Assembly: GCA_021604505.1 (NCBI GenBank)
Contig: BQJC01000001.1
Span: 558,001 to 622,000, forward strand
Direction of reading: 5' to 3'
DNA length: 64,000 bases
DNA from: Nitrospinaceae bacterium
GTDB lineage: Bacteria > Nitrospinota > Nitrospinia > Nitrospinales > VA-1
Shown here: one piece after another, positions 39,772 through 48,631 of the stretch
How positions within the stretch are numbered: the stretch's first letter is position 1
Layout: each line of letters begins with the position of its first letter
Translations under genes and position numbers: made by a program
Notes under the pieces: generated by a model
Databases searched by the model: none
Told to the model about the DNA's origin: nothing
What the model saw: the letters and a program-made list of their open reading frames with translations, nothing else

Positions 39772-41346
39772 CTAATAATGAATATTTGCCGCAATTTGCC
39801 TGGCTTTGTCAAGTGTTTGCTTTTTGTTGGCGATCGTCAGGTTTTTCAGAAGCATATGGGCGAATTGCAGACTCGCGTCATTTTCCACCTTTTTCCCCTC
39901 ATTTTCTTTGAAATATTTCCTCAGGTCCGATTCCTGGAGTTGAATGGAAGCGGTCTGAGTTCCTTTCTTGCCGAGGATCACACTTTCCGTTCCCAGGGTT
40001 TCTCCAAGGTCGACTTCCTTGACGATCTTTATTTCCGGGACGATGCCGTGCTCGGTGATATCGATTCCGGAAGGCGTGAAGTATTTGGAGGTGGTGAGTC
40101 TGAGGCCCGACCCGTCGCTGATCCGGAAAATCGTCTGCACCGAACCTTTCCCATAGGAATTTTCCCCGATGATCAGCGCTTTTCCCGAGTCCCTGAGGGC
40201 GCCGGCAACGATCTCCGATGCGCTGGCACTGTGCCGGTTGACCAGGATCACCACCGGCATATGCAAAAGGCTGTTTTTGTACTGGGCGCGGTATTCCTTG
40301 TAGTCGCTCTTTCGCCGTCCCTGGGTGTAGACGATCATGCGGCCCCGGTACAGAAAATGGCTGGCGATCTTGACCGACTGGTTCAGCAAACCGCCGGGGT
40401 TGTCCCGCAAATCCAGGATGAAGGCTTTGACGCCGTCGGCTTTGGCCTGAGCCAGACCTTCTTTTAATTGATCGTTCGTTTGTTTTGAAAAGCTCGATAT
40501 TTTGAGATAGCCAATCCCATCATCGAGAGTCTGATAGTTTACCGTTTCTATGGAAATGATTTCCCGGGTCAGAGTGTAGGTGCGGTCTTTATTTTCACTG
40601 GGGCGTACCAGAGAAAGGGTCACTTTGGTATTGGGATACCCCCGCAGCGTTTCCGCCAGTTCGTGGATTTCCATTCCCCGGACAATCTGCCCATTCACCT
40701 TGGTGAAGATATCCTGAGCCAGAATTCCAGCCCGCTGTGCCGGTCCATTTTTCATGGTTTTAATGACCATGAGTTGATCGTCCTTCTGAGTGACGATCAT
40801 GCCCAGCCCTCCGTATTTTCCCTCCGTGTCGCGCATGGATTTATCAAAGGCGCTTTTATCCAGGTATTGCGAATAAGGGTCCAGAGAATTCATGATCCCC
40901 ACCACCGCGGCGGTTTCAAGGTCTTGTTTTGAATACCTTCCCCGTGATTCATCCAGGAGAAAATAATATACCTTTTTGAAAGAGGCCATGTCGTGCGACT
41001 GGTCGTAATTCAGGTCGTATTGCACCTCATAATTTCGGCCCTGGATCACCTGGCCGCTTGAGGTTTTTCGAAAAACCAGGTTGTCCTGGCCCGCGGCGGT
41101 CAGCATTTCCTCAATGGCGACGGAAAATAACTTTTTGAAATTAGGGGGGTAGACGTATTTTTCAGCGATTAAATCGATGACTTCGTCAAACAGTTCCAGA
41201 TCATTGTTAAAAAAGCCGGCATGAGCATCCGGAACCATGAGTTTCCCCATTTTGGGCACACCTGCGGGGAAAGCAAAAAGAAAAGTCAATAGAACGACAG
41301 CAATTCCACCTACAAGTCTCTTATTGATTGCTCTGGACATAGACAT
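39772..41346 (-). CDS. C-terminal processing protease (S41, CtpA-like)
   Basis: A 524-residue periplasmic serine protease that trims C-termini of exported proteins. A signal segment (LVGGIAVVLLTFLFAFPAG) is followed by a long N-terminal helical region and a PDZ domain containing KYGGLGMIVTQKDDQL and KNGPAQRAGILAQD. The catalytic domain follows with FILDLRDNPGGLL, the nucleophile Ser in SASASEIVAGAL, and the Lys base in GENSYGKGSVQ. The Ser/Lys dyad is intact. The extra approximately 100 residues before the PDZ domain are longer than in E. coli-type enzymes of the short class. Neighbours include DsbA upstream on the same strand. Confidence 0.94.
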   Translation of the reverse strand: MSMSRAINKRLVGGIAVVLLTFLFAFPAGVPKMGKLMVPDAHAGFFNNDLELFDEVIDLIAEKYVYPPNFKKLFSVAIEEMLTAAGQDNLVFRKTSSGQVIQGRNYEVQYDLNYDQSHDMASFKKVYYFLLDESRGRYSKQDLETAAVVGIMNSLDPYSQYLDKSAFDKSMRDTEGKYGGLGMIVTQKDDQLMVIKTMKNGPAQRAGILAQDIFTKVNGQIVRGMEIHELAETLRGYPNTKVTLSLVRPSENKDRTYTLTREIISIETVNYQTLDDGIGYLKISSFSKQTNDQLKEGLAQAKADGVKAFILDLRDNPGGLLNQSVKIASHFLYRGRMIVYTQGRRKSDYKEYRAQYKNSLLHMPVVILVNRHSASASEIVAGALRDSGKALIIGENSYGKGSVQTIFRISDGSGLRLTTSKYFTPSGIDITEHGIVPEIKIVKEVDLGETLGTESVILGKKGTQTASIQLQESDLRKYFKENEGKKVENDASLQFAHMLLKNLTIANKKQTLDKARQIAANIHY

Positions 41347-41410
41347 CGATTCCCAATTCAGGCCTCAAAAAACAGCCCTGAGTGAGTGAAATGAACAACC
41401 GGCCAAGCGG

Positions 41411-42052
41411 CTATTTTTTTGTTGATGATTCATTATACCCCAAAACGTCTTGAAAAATAAGGTCTAAATTTTTTGTCATGTCGTCCACACTGCCTTGAGA
41501 CATGCTCGGAGTCACCTTAAGCACGTCGTTTATGATGAGCGTCGGGGTTTCATTGGCATTGTATCTCTTCGCTAACTCCAGGCATTCTTGGACTTTTGCC
41601 TTGATTTTTGGGGATTGCATCCCGGTTTCCATCTCTTTTTCAATGCCGTGGTCCTTGGCCAGAAATTTGATCACTTTTGACTGAAAAATATTTATATTGA
41701 GCTTGAAATTGGTGTCAAACAGCTCCTGAGTGAACTTTTCTTCCATTCCCAGCCCGTCGGTAATGAAGTAAGCCATTGATGGGTAAGGGGTTTGATTACC
41801 CCAATAGATCGGGAATTTTTTGTGGTGCAACTTATCCTTATACTCTTCCCTGAGCCCTTTGGAGGTTTCCAGAAACCGGTAGCAATGGCCGCAGGAAAAG
41901 TTGAAAAACTCCTTTAGCTCAATACTTTGAGCGCCTTTGAGCTTTTCCAGGTCGCCGATCACCTCATAATTGCCACGGATTTTGATGTCAGCAAAGGAGG
42001 GGGCAGGAACAAGGAAAGCAAGTGCAACCAGAATAGCGAAAATGGGTTTCAT
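41411..42052 (-). CDS. DsbA-type thiol:disulfide oxidoreductase
   Basis: A 213-residue periplasmic thioredoxin-fold oxidase. The signal peptide is MKPIFAILVALAFLVPAPSFA. The active site is FNFSCGHCYRFLE (CGHC), and the cis-proline loop is NANETPTLIIND. CGHC is a variant of the E. coli CPHC motif and may shift redox potential. A GAGGAGATAT ribosome site precedes the ATG. It is on the same strand as ctpA, 64 bases upstream of it. Together with the DsbA-like protein at 32.2 kb the genome has at least two such oxidoreductases. Confidence 0.92.
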   Translation of the reverse strand: MKPIFAILVALAFLVPAPSFADIKIRGNYEVIGDLEKLKGAQSIELKEFFNFSCGHCYRFLETSKGLREEYKDKLHHKKFPIYWGNQTPYPSMAYFITDGLGMEEKFTQELFDTNFKLNINIFQSKVIKFLAKDHGIEKEMETGMQSPKIKAKVQECLELAKRYNANETPTLIINDVLKVTPSMSQGSVDDMTKNLDLIFQDVLGYNESSTKK

Positions 42053-42216
42053 AAATATCTCCTCAATACCATTTTAATTAACATATAGGCATACAAATAT
42101 AAAGTTTTACATTAAGACGACCGGAGATAAATTCGGTCTTACGGTAGTTGTCCCCGTCCCAATAAAGACTGAGGGGTTGTAAAATCAAACAGTATCTACT
42201 TTAAAGACTCGTGAGG

Positions 42217-43575
42217 TTAATGTTTAATTTTTTCCCAGTATTTCTCGAAATTGAACCGGGGGCTATGATTTTTGACGTGACAGTTTTTGCAAGCCTGCCG
42301 TGCGTCCAGACCGAACCCAGCCGCCGGGGCCTTCGAGTGGTTCAACGCCGGTCCATGGCACACCTCACATTGGACATGCATGAGCTCGGGGGTGTCGATT
42401 TCACTGATGAATCCGCCCGGCTGGCTCAACCCGGTGACGTGGCACGCGAGGCACTCCGGGTCAAACGCCTTGTTGACCCTTCTAAGGGTATTATAAGCCT
42501 TTCCGTGACGAGAATCCTGCCAGGTTTTGTGGGTTTTTGAATGACAGGTTTTACAGACCTTTTCCGTCGCAAACACTTTCTTTTTATTGGTTTTTCTTTC
42601 GGATAAGGATGCGAAGAACAAATCTTCGACCTCTTTATTATAGATTCCGTATAGTTTTTCCATCTCCGGGTCCATGGGAACCTTGGAGCCCAGGGGCACC
42701 ATTATTTGTTCAAACGATTTTTTCCCTTGAGAATCGAAAGTGACCCGAAGTTCGCCCATTTTTTGCCCCCTGGGACCCGGCTGGACAAAAATCTTGCCGT
42801 TTCTTTGCACCGGCTTCATATCGATGATATCCGTGTCTTTTTCGATGTGACCGTTCACGACCACATCGACGCCTGCCAAATCCAGATACCGTAGGGCTTT
42901 TTCGCGATCCATATGGGTCAGAAGCACGACAAGGTCAGGAGCCTTTACCAGAGAGAGCTTGCGGATTTGGGATTTCACCGCTTCTTTAGGGTCGGTCACT
43001 TGGGCTTTGGAATGCTGGCTTCCGTAAAGGAGATCCGGGTCGGCCACCGCGATGACCGCCGCCTTTAAACCACCCTCGAAATTTTTGATCCGTACCTTGG
43101 CAAGCGGCAGGGAAGACTCCATATTGCTCAACACCCAGGGAATTTTTTGACGCTCACTGATGAAGGAGTTTCCATACACAAAATCGTGTTCGCCGAGCGT
43201 GACCGCGTCGTATTGCATGTCCGCTAACGCCTGCATCAGGTAATTTGCTTTGATTTTTCCCTGCCGGGTGGGAGCCTTGAAATTGTCACCGGTATCAACC
43301 AGCAGAGTGTTTTTGGATTGGACCCTTACCTCTTTCAGATAGCTCATCCGGCGCTCAATGCCTCCCTGGTCCTCTTCCTTGGCACAGCCGCAAGGTTTCA
43401 ACTCACCCAAAGTATTGCCCGTATAAACGATGACGATTTGTCGGGATTTCCTTTCAAGGGTTCCATGTGTAGAAGCCAGGCCCCATACCGAAACGGCCAT
43501 AAGTGCCCAAAAAATGAAGCTGGCGGTTTTCCTAAACGCAGGATTCAGGGAGGGGGGGTCTTGGAAAAGGTTCAC
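42217..43575 (-). CDS. Degenerate metallophosphatase fused to tetraheme cytochrome c
   Basis: A 452-residue exported or membrane-anchored protein. A hydrophobic N-terminal segment (ASFIFWALMAVSVWGLAS) precedes a 5'-nucleotidase-like calcineurin-fold domain (about 45-290). The C-terminal part carries four CXXCH heme sites, CKTCH (341), CLACH (375), CEVCH (403) and CKNCH (429), resembling the cytochrome c554 domain. The first metal motif is replaced by YTGNTLGELKPCGCAKE, GNHE is LGEHDF and GHxH is NGHIEK, so classical phosphatase activity is doubtful. The PCGC pair may bind a metal or cluster instead. The start is GTG. Its position next to DsbA fits a need for periplasmic thiol handling during heme attachment (inference). 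Confidence 0.88.
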   Translation of the reverse strand: MNLFQDPPSLNPAFRKTASFIFWALMAVSVWGLASTHGTLERKSRQIVIVYTGNTLGELKPCGCAKEEDQGGIERRMSYLKEVRVQSKNTLLVDTGDNFKAPTRQGKIKANYLMQALADMQYDAVTLGEHDFVYGNSFISERQKIPWVLSNMESSLPLAKVRIKNFEGGLKAAVIAVADPDLLYGSQHSKAQVTDPKEAVKSQIRKLSLVKAPDLVVLLTHMDREKALRYLDLAGVDVVVNGHIEKDTDIIDMKPVQRNGKIFVQPGPRGQKMGELRVTFDSQGKKSFEQIMVPLGSKVPMDPEMEKLYGIYNKEVEDLFFASLSERKTNKKKVFATEKVCKTCHSKTHKTWQDSRHGKAYNTLRRVNKAFDPECLACHVTGLSQPGGFISEIDTPELMHVQCEVCHGPALNHSKAPAAGFGLDARQACKNCHVKNHSPRFNFEKYWEKIKH

Positions 43576-43760
43576 AAATTTTTCTCAGATCGTTAAATGG
43601 GTTCGTCTGTTACCAGATTATCTAAAATCACCCGTCAAAGCAATGCATCTTAACCAAGTGTTTTCCTTATTTTAGCCCTGTCAATCCCCTACGCATCTGG
43701 TTTCGATTGCGCGCGAAAACCTTTGGAACCTGCAATCATCCCTGCTAAACTGAATTACCT

Positions 43761-44636
43761 ATGAGAAAATCAGAAATCCACATGCATTCGACATTTTCGG
43801 ACGGAGAGTTCACCCCGACCGAATTGGTTGCCATCGCCCGGAAAAATGGAGTTTCCCTGTTGTCCTTAACCGACCACGATACGTTTGAGGGCATTGAGGA
43901 ATTTATCGGCGCGGCGGAAGGCACCGGTATATCGGCTTTTCCGGGAATAGAGATGACCACCTGTTACCGAGACTTTAATATCCACCTTCTGGCGTATTTC
44001 AAATCCCCCAGTCATATTGACTCCGAGTTGCAGAAAGAAGTTGCCAGCATGTCGGCAAAACGCGAAGGCCGGATGCGGGAGTTGGTGGATACCATCAATC
44101 AAGTGGTGCCGGAACGGTTTAAAGGGAAAATCCTGTTTGAAAATGTCAGAAAAGCCGCGGAAGGCGTCCTGGCCAGGCCGCATCTGGCAAGGGAGATGGT
44201 GCGTTTGGGCATCGTTTCCACAACCGGGCAGGCATTCGAGAAATATCTGGTGGAACATAATGTAGAGCGAAAAAATCTTGAGACCCAAACCGCCATTGCC
44301 CTCATTCGCAAAAGCGGCGGGGTCCCCGTTCTGGCCCATCCTGGAGAGCGGACCTATTCCCTTTGCAATCCGGAAAAAGGCAGGGAGTACGTGGATGTCC
44401 CTGCTCAATTGGAAGAATTGAAATCGTTTGGCCTGTTGGGTCTCGAATGCGTTTACCCCTATCACGAAAAAATCAACAAGGTCGAGTTTTTTACGGATCT
44501 TGCCCAGCGGTTTGATTTGATCGTGACCGGAAGCCGCGATTTTCATGGGTTCACTACCTACCAAAAACCCGCCCTGCTTGGCACAACCCCTTTAAACGAC
44601 GAGTTTTTCGACCGTTTCCAGAAAGCCTGGGGCTGA
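43761..44636 (+). CDS. PHP-domain phosphoesterase (RNase AM/YciV-like)
   Basis: A 291-residue metal-dependent phosphoesterase of the PHP superfamily. The four PHP motifs are present: EIHMHSTFSDGEFTP, LTDHDTFEG, the GIEMTT segment and PVLAHPGE. The final motif reads TGSRDFHG, with an Arg inserted compared with the usual GSDFHG. Close relatives hydrolyse 3',5'-nucleoside bisphosphates or trim 5' ends of RNA. Full length for the family. It is monocistronic and converges on gamma-glutamyltransferase, with a short weak hairpin (AAATCC/GGATTT, 44644-44663) between. Confidence 0.9.
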   Translation: MRKSEIHMHSTFSDGEFTPTELVAIARKNGVSLLSLTDHDTFEGIEEFIGAAEGTGISAFPGIEMTTCYRDFNIHLLAYFKSPSHIDSELQKEVASMSAKREGRMRELVDTINQVVPERFKGKILFENVRKAAEGVLARPHLAREMVRLGIVSTTGQAFEKYLVEHNVERKNLETQTAIALIRKSGGVPVLAHPGERTYSLCNPEKGREYVDVPAQLEELKSFGLLGLECVYPYHEKINKVEFFTDLAQRFDLIVTGSRDFHGFTTYQKPALLGTTPLNDEFFDRFQKAWG

Positions 44637-44722
44637 TCCATAAAAATCCAAAAGGATGGATTTAAAATTTTGTCTTCCCAGGGCCTTAAATCATTTTTCG
44701 CGGGTCATTGAGTCCGTTTAAA

Positions 44723-46465
44723 TCAATACCCCAAAGTCAAAGCCCCCATCCTGCGTGGATCGGAGGCTCCAAACAACCCGTCATCTGTCCGCATGACCGA
44801 TTGAGTCGAACCGATCGCATTTTTTTCGATAAGATGGTGGCCTTTTTTCTTTAACAGCCTGAGGGTATCTTGGTTGAACCCTTTTTCGATACGAAGTTCG
44901 TCCGGTTTCCATTGATGATGGAACCGCCTGGCGTTGGTTGCCTCGGCAATATTCATCCGGTGGTCGATCACGTTCATGATGATCTGAAGCATGGTCGGGA
45001 TGATTCGGGGGCCTCCAGGACTCCCCGTGGCAAGGAAAGGTTTGCCTTTTTTTAAGACCAGCATGGGGGACATGGAACTCAAGGGCCGCTTCCTTAGGTG
45101 AATGACATTGGCATATCCCCCTAAAAGACCATAGGCATTTGGAACCCCCACCTTAGCCGTAAAGTTTTCCATCTCATTATTGAGAAGAATTCCTGTGCCT
45201 TTTGCCACAATTCCAGTTCCAAAGCTGAAATTGATGGTCGTGGTGTTGGATACCGTATTTCCCTCTTTGTCAATGATCGAGAAATGGGTGGTTTCGTTAC
45301 TTTCATAGGGGATGGGGTTTCCAGGGCCGATCTCAGACGCCGGCCTGGCCCGGTTCGGATCGATGGAGTTGCGCAGCTGAGTGGCATAGGCTTTGGAAGT
45401 CAGCCCCATTATGGGAACCTGCCAATAATCGGAGTCGCCCAGATGTTTGCTGCGATCCGCAAATGCCAGTTTCATGGCTTCTGCCATCAAATGGATCGTG
45501 TCGGCGCTGTTATGCCCCAGATTCTGGATGGGGTAGGGTTCTAAAGTGTTCAGCAGTTGAATCACATGAATTCCACCAGAGCTGGGCGGAGGCATTGCCA
45601 CAATTTCATACCCGCGATAAGAGCCTCGGACCGGTTCGCGAAAGACGACGTCATAGTCCTTTAAATCCTTCCTGGTGATCAAACCGCCATTGGCTTCCAT
45701 GTCAGCCACGATTTTTTCGGAGATGGCCCCTTCATAAAATACCCTTGGACCCTGTTCGGCAATCTGCCTTAAAGATCCTGCCAGGTCCTTTTGCACCAGA
45801 ATTTCTCCCCTTTCAAAAACCGAGCCGTCAGGCTTATAAAAAATTTTTGCCGTTTCTGGCCAAAACTGGAGCCGGGTGCGTCCCTTGGTGAGTGTGGCAA
45901 CATGATCATCGTTGACGACCATCCCCTCCTCAGCCAGTTGAATCGCAGGAGCTATGAGGTCGCTTAAAGGCAGGGTTCCGTATTTTTCAAGGGCTGCAGC
46001 CAATCCCGCAACGGAACCCGGAACCCCTACGGACTGATAACTGGAGCGGGAAAGCATTTTGACCACGCGTCCCAGAGGATTAATATACATGTCGTGGGTT
46101 GCCGCTTCCGGGGCTTTTTCACGGTAGTCCAGGGCGACGGTTTTGCCGGTTTTGGCCATATGGATCAACATGAACCCCCCGCCACCAATATTTCCCGCCC
46201 GGGGAAGGGTGACCGCCAGGGCAAACCCGACCGCCACCGCCGCATCCACGGCGTTTCCGCCTTTTTTAAGAACCTCGAGGCCAATCTGGGTCGCCCTCGC
46301 TTCTTGAGTGGCCACCATTCCATTATTAGAATGAACCGGTTGGAATATGTCCCTCTGGGAGAAAATAGCAGCCTGTTCTGCAAAAGCGGAAAATGGAAAG
46401 AACAAAATCTCAAAAGCCAAAAAATATATAAAAATGTTACGTTTGATCGGTTTTAAAGGATTCAT
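44723..46465 (-). CDS. ggt: Gamma-glutamyltransferase
   Basis: A 580-residue periplasmic Ntn hydrolase that moves the gamma-glutamyl group of glutathione to water or an amino acceptor. The signal peptide lies in IFIYFLAFEILFFPFSAFA. The large subunit shows GMVATQEARATQIGLEVLKKG, GNAVDAAVA and GNIGGGGFMLI. Autocleavage occurs before the nucleophile Thr in NETTHFSIIDKEGN, and the small subunit includes LLNNEMENF, PLSSMSPMLV and TGSPGGPRII. All catalytic segments are intact. It is transcribed alone. It may recycle glutathione or gamma-glutamyl peptides in the periplasm. Confidence 0.96.
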   Translation of the reverse strand: MNPLKPIKRNIFIYFLAFEILFFPFSAFAEQAAIFSQRDIFQPVHSNNGMVATQEARATQIGLEVLKKGGNAVDAAVAVGFALAVTLPRAGNIGGGGFMLIHMAKTGKTVALDYREKAPEAATHDMYINPLGRVVKMLSRSSYQSVGVPGSVAGLAAALEKYGTLPLSDLIAPAIQLAEEGMVVNDDHVATLTKGRTRLQFWPETAKIFYKPDGSVFERGEILVQKDLAGSLRQIAEQGPRVFYEGAISEKIVADMEANGGLITRKDLKDYDVVFREPVRGSYRGYEIVAMPPPSSGGIHVIQLLNTLEPYPIQNLGHNSADTIHLMAEAMKLAFADRSKHLGDSDYWQVPIMGLTSKAYATQLRNSIDPNRARPASEIGPGNPIPYESNETTHFSIIDKEGNTVSNTTTINFSFGTGIVAKGTGILLNNEMENFTAKVGVPNAYGLLGGYANVIHLRKRPLSSMSPMLVLKKGKPFLATGSPGGPRIIPTMLQIIMNVIDHRMNIAEATNARRFHHQWKPDELRIEKGFNQDTLRLLKKKGHHLIEKNAIGSTQSVMRTDDGLFGASDPRRMGALTLGY

Positions 46466-46890
46466 GATATTTTTCCCGCCTTTTCAAGAGGCATTAAATA
46501 AATCATAATTTTGAATGAACCAGGGTGTTTTTTAATCCTGACCTGATCGTCCCACGCCTTAATAGAAAAATAACTATTTGATTATTAATTTATTAGGATT
46601 TAAAAAAATCACTCCTCCTTTTCATCGAGTATGAGTTTAAAATTTAAAAAAGGATTCTCGATCTTTGATTAATTTTGGGGTCATTTTTTTGGAAAAATTA
46701 GATTAAAAACTTTTAACGTCCTTTTCCCAGCCCAGCGCATCAAATAGGGTATAAAAAGCTCCTGCGCCGGTTTCAGGGGTGGGGTTGTTGTTCTGTCAAG
46801 GCAGGCAAAAGGCTGTGAAGTAGATTCCTCACACCCGTTGATAAAGTTACTTTGGTTTAAAAATATTTCCCCTGTTGAATAGCAATCTCG
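46466..46890 (+). other. Possible small RNA region preceding an orphan terminator
   Basis: No gene is supported in this spacer, yet a strong + strand terminator ends it at 46891-46920. A TATAAA-like box at 46750-46755 could begin a transcript of about 160 bases with a small hairpin (TGTGA...TCACA). No named RNA family (6S, SRP, tmRNA, RNase P or known riboswitches) is recognised. It could be a free sRNA or an attenuated leader of mscS, which begins 210 bases after the terminator. Confidence 0.35.
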
Positions 46891-46920
46891 AGGGCCGCCA
46901 TCTGGGCGGCCCTTTTTTTT
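46891..46920 (+). terminator. Strong rho-independent terminator without an obvious gene
   Basis: GGGCCGCC and GGGCGGCCC form a GC-rich stem with a very short loop, followed by eight Ts. No + strand gene lies upstream for more than 2 kb (the preceding gene is on the minus strand). This points to an unannotated transcript ending here. Confidence 0.85.
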
Positions 46921-47129
46921 TGCCCAAAATGCCGTCATTCCTTCATTAATTTGCCCTTTAAACCTTCCTGAAAAGAAGGCACGAAATAATTCCAATGAAA
47001 AAACTGGTTATTAGGAAGGCAAAATGAGTAATCTGGTGATGTTTTTGTCCGGGTACACTGGAAATTTTCGTTTAGCTCCAGAAAAGGTGTTCAACCAATA
47101 AATTTTTCGTACTGAACGAGGGGGAGAAA

Positions 47130-47948
47130 ATGAATTTATTTGAATCATTGGATTTGGAAACATTAACCAACACCTACGTCATTCCCTGGGGAATCAACAT
47201 TGCTCTGGCGTTGATGGTTTTTATTGTCGGGCGGATGGTTGCTGGAATCCTCGTATCGCTGGTGGAAAAACTGCTGGCCAAAGCCAAAATGGAGCAAATA
47301 TTAATCAACTTTATCAGCTCGATCGTCAGCGCCGCTTTGCTGATTTTTGTCATTGCCGCGGCTTTAGACAAGTTGGGCGTCGATACCACATCTATAATTG
47401 CCTTACTGGGTGCGGCGGGTCTGGCGGTCGGTCTCGCCTTGCAGAGCTCCCTGCAGAATTTTGCCGCCGGTGTCATGCTGATCGTTTTCCGCCCGTTCAA
47501 GGCTGGTGATTATGTGGATGCCGGCGGAACGGCGGGAACGGTTGAGACCATAAAAATTTTTAGTACAGTATTAAAAACCCCCGATAACCGGGAAGTGATC
47601 GTTCCCAATGGAGGTATTTACGGCGGAACGATCACCAATTTCTCAGCGCGGGCAACGCGGCGCATCGATATGGTGTTCGGCATCGGTTACGACGACGACA
47701 TCCGCAGAGCCAGGGATGTGATCAAGGGCATTCTGGAATCCGATGATCGGGTTTTGAAGGACCCCGAACCGTTGATAGCCGTGGGTGAACTGGGGACCAA
47801 TAGCGTCAACTTTAACGTTCGCCCCTGGGTCAACAGCGGCGATTACTGGCCCGTTAAGTTTGCCTTGAATGAAAGGATCAAGCTGGCGTTTGATGAAAGC
47901 GGCATTTCCATTCCTTACCCGCAAATGGATGTCCATATGGACAAATGA
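47130..47948 (+). CDS. mscS: Small-conductance mechanosensitive channel MscS
   Basis: A 272-residue channel that opens under membrane tension and protects against hypo-osmotic shock. Three N-terminal membrane helices are visible (INIALALMVFIVGRMVAGI, then ISSIVSAALLIFVIAAAL, then the pore helix). The pore helix has GAAGLAVGLALQSSLQNFAAGVM, the typical Gly/Ala knob pattern. The cytoplasmic beta domain starts RPFKAGDYVDAGGTAGTVE and includes VPNGGIYGG. Length matches E. coli MscS. An excellent GAGGGGGAG ribosome site precedes the ATG. Confidence 0.95.
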   Translation: MNLFESLDLETLTNTYVIPWGINIALALMVFIVGRMVAGILVSLVEKLLAKAKMEQILINFISSIVSAALLIFVIAAALDKLGVDTTSIIALLGAAGLAVGLALQSSLQNFAAGVMLIVFRPFKAGDYVDAGGTAGTVETIKIFSTVLKTPDNREVIVPNGGIYGGTITNFSARATRRIDMVFGIGYDDDIRRARDVIKGILESDDRVLKDPEPLIAVGELGTNSVNFNVRPWVNSGDYWPVKFALNERIKLAFDESGISIPYPQMDVHMDK

Positions 47949-47960
47949 TGCAACCGGTTT

Positions 47961-48542
47961 TCATTCCTTATCGGGGTTTTGGGTCTTTAATTTTTCAAGA
48001 ATCGCTTCCAGCTTGTCGGAGAATATCCGGGTTTTGTCGTGTTTTTTGATGAAGCCCGGTAACCGGGAAAGAGGGACGACGTTTTCGCCGAAGTTGCTTT
48101 TCAGTTTTGCCTGCGTGAAGACCACCACCGGAATGAACGGCTGCGGACCCAGATGTTTTTCCAGAGCGTTCACCCACTTTCTGTTTTCCCACAGCGGGTT
48201 GTAGACGATGCCTTTCTGCCTTCCGGATTTGATGTCCCACATCTCATCGTTGACCCGTCCCCGGACCTTCCCCGGTTCATTGTGGATGGTCAGCACAAAG
48301 AGACCGTAAGGGGAAACGATGAGGTGGTCGATGCGGCTCATTCCCCGAAGGGCCGGAACAACCACACCGCTCAGTAATGTGTAGTCCTCACCCAGTTTTT
48401 CGACTTTGGATTGAACGGAAGGCACTCCGCCCCCCGTCGCCTGCTTCCCGCTCTGCCGGAAAAAGAGAGCCATCAAGCCAATGAAGATCACCAGCGAGGC
48501 GCCGATTTTTACCCAGTACAGATTGAGAATAGAGAGATTCAT
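47961..48542 (-). CDS. NERD domain membrane-anchored protein
   Basis: A 193-residue protein with one N-terminal transmembrane helix (WVKIGASLVIFIGLMALFF). It is followed by a NERD (nuclease-related) domain, seen in LLSGVVVPALRGMSRIDHLIV, then SPYGLFVLTIHN and DEMWDIKSGRQKGIVYNPL. NERD domains resemble the restriction-endonuclease fold, with acidic/Gln-Lys catalytic positions (RIDHL, FVLTIHN); the usual E-x-K pair is not clear (TIHNEPGK), so nuclease activity is uncertain. It converges on mscS with a 12-base gap. Confidence 0.85.
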   Translation of the reverse strand: MNLSILNLYWVKIGASLVIFIGLMALFFRQSGKQATGGGVPSVQSKVEKLGEDYTLLSGVVVPALRGMSRIDHLIVSPYGLFVLTIHNEPGKVRGRVNDEMWDIKSGRQKGIVYNPLWENRKWVNALEKHLGPQPFIPVVVFTQAKLKSNFGENVVPLSRLPGFIKKHDKTRIFSDKLEAILEKLKTQNPDKE

Positions 48543-48631
48543 GATTCAAGAAGGTCTTTAGGAGAGCCGGTTGAGCCGCAGTGATTTTGGATATTTACAA
48601 ATTTGATTTGATAATTTTCTTTAACAAAATG

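Noticed and set aside
46740-46920. 6S RNA or a known riboswitch
   Set aside because: I looked for the 6S closing stem and bulge, and for conserved cores of common riboswitches; none fits, so only an unnamed RNA is proposed.
46681-46995. Minus-strand frame of 104 codons before mscS
   Set aside because: It contains the terminator hairpin as coding sequence (KKKGRPDGGPR), which is a sign of non-coding DNA.
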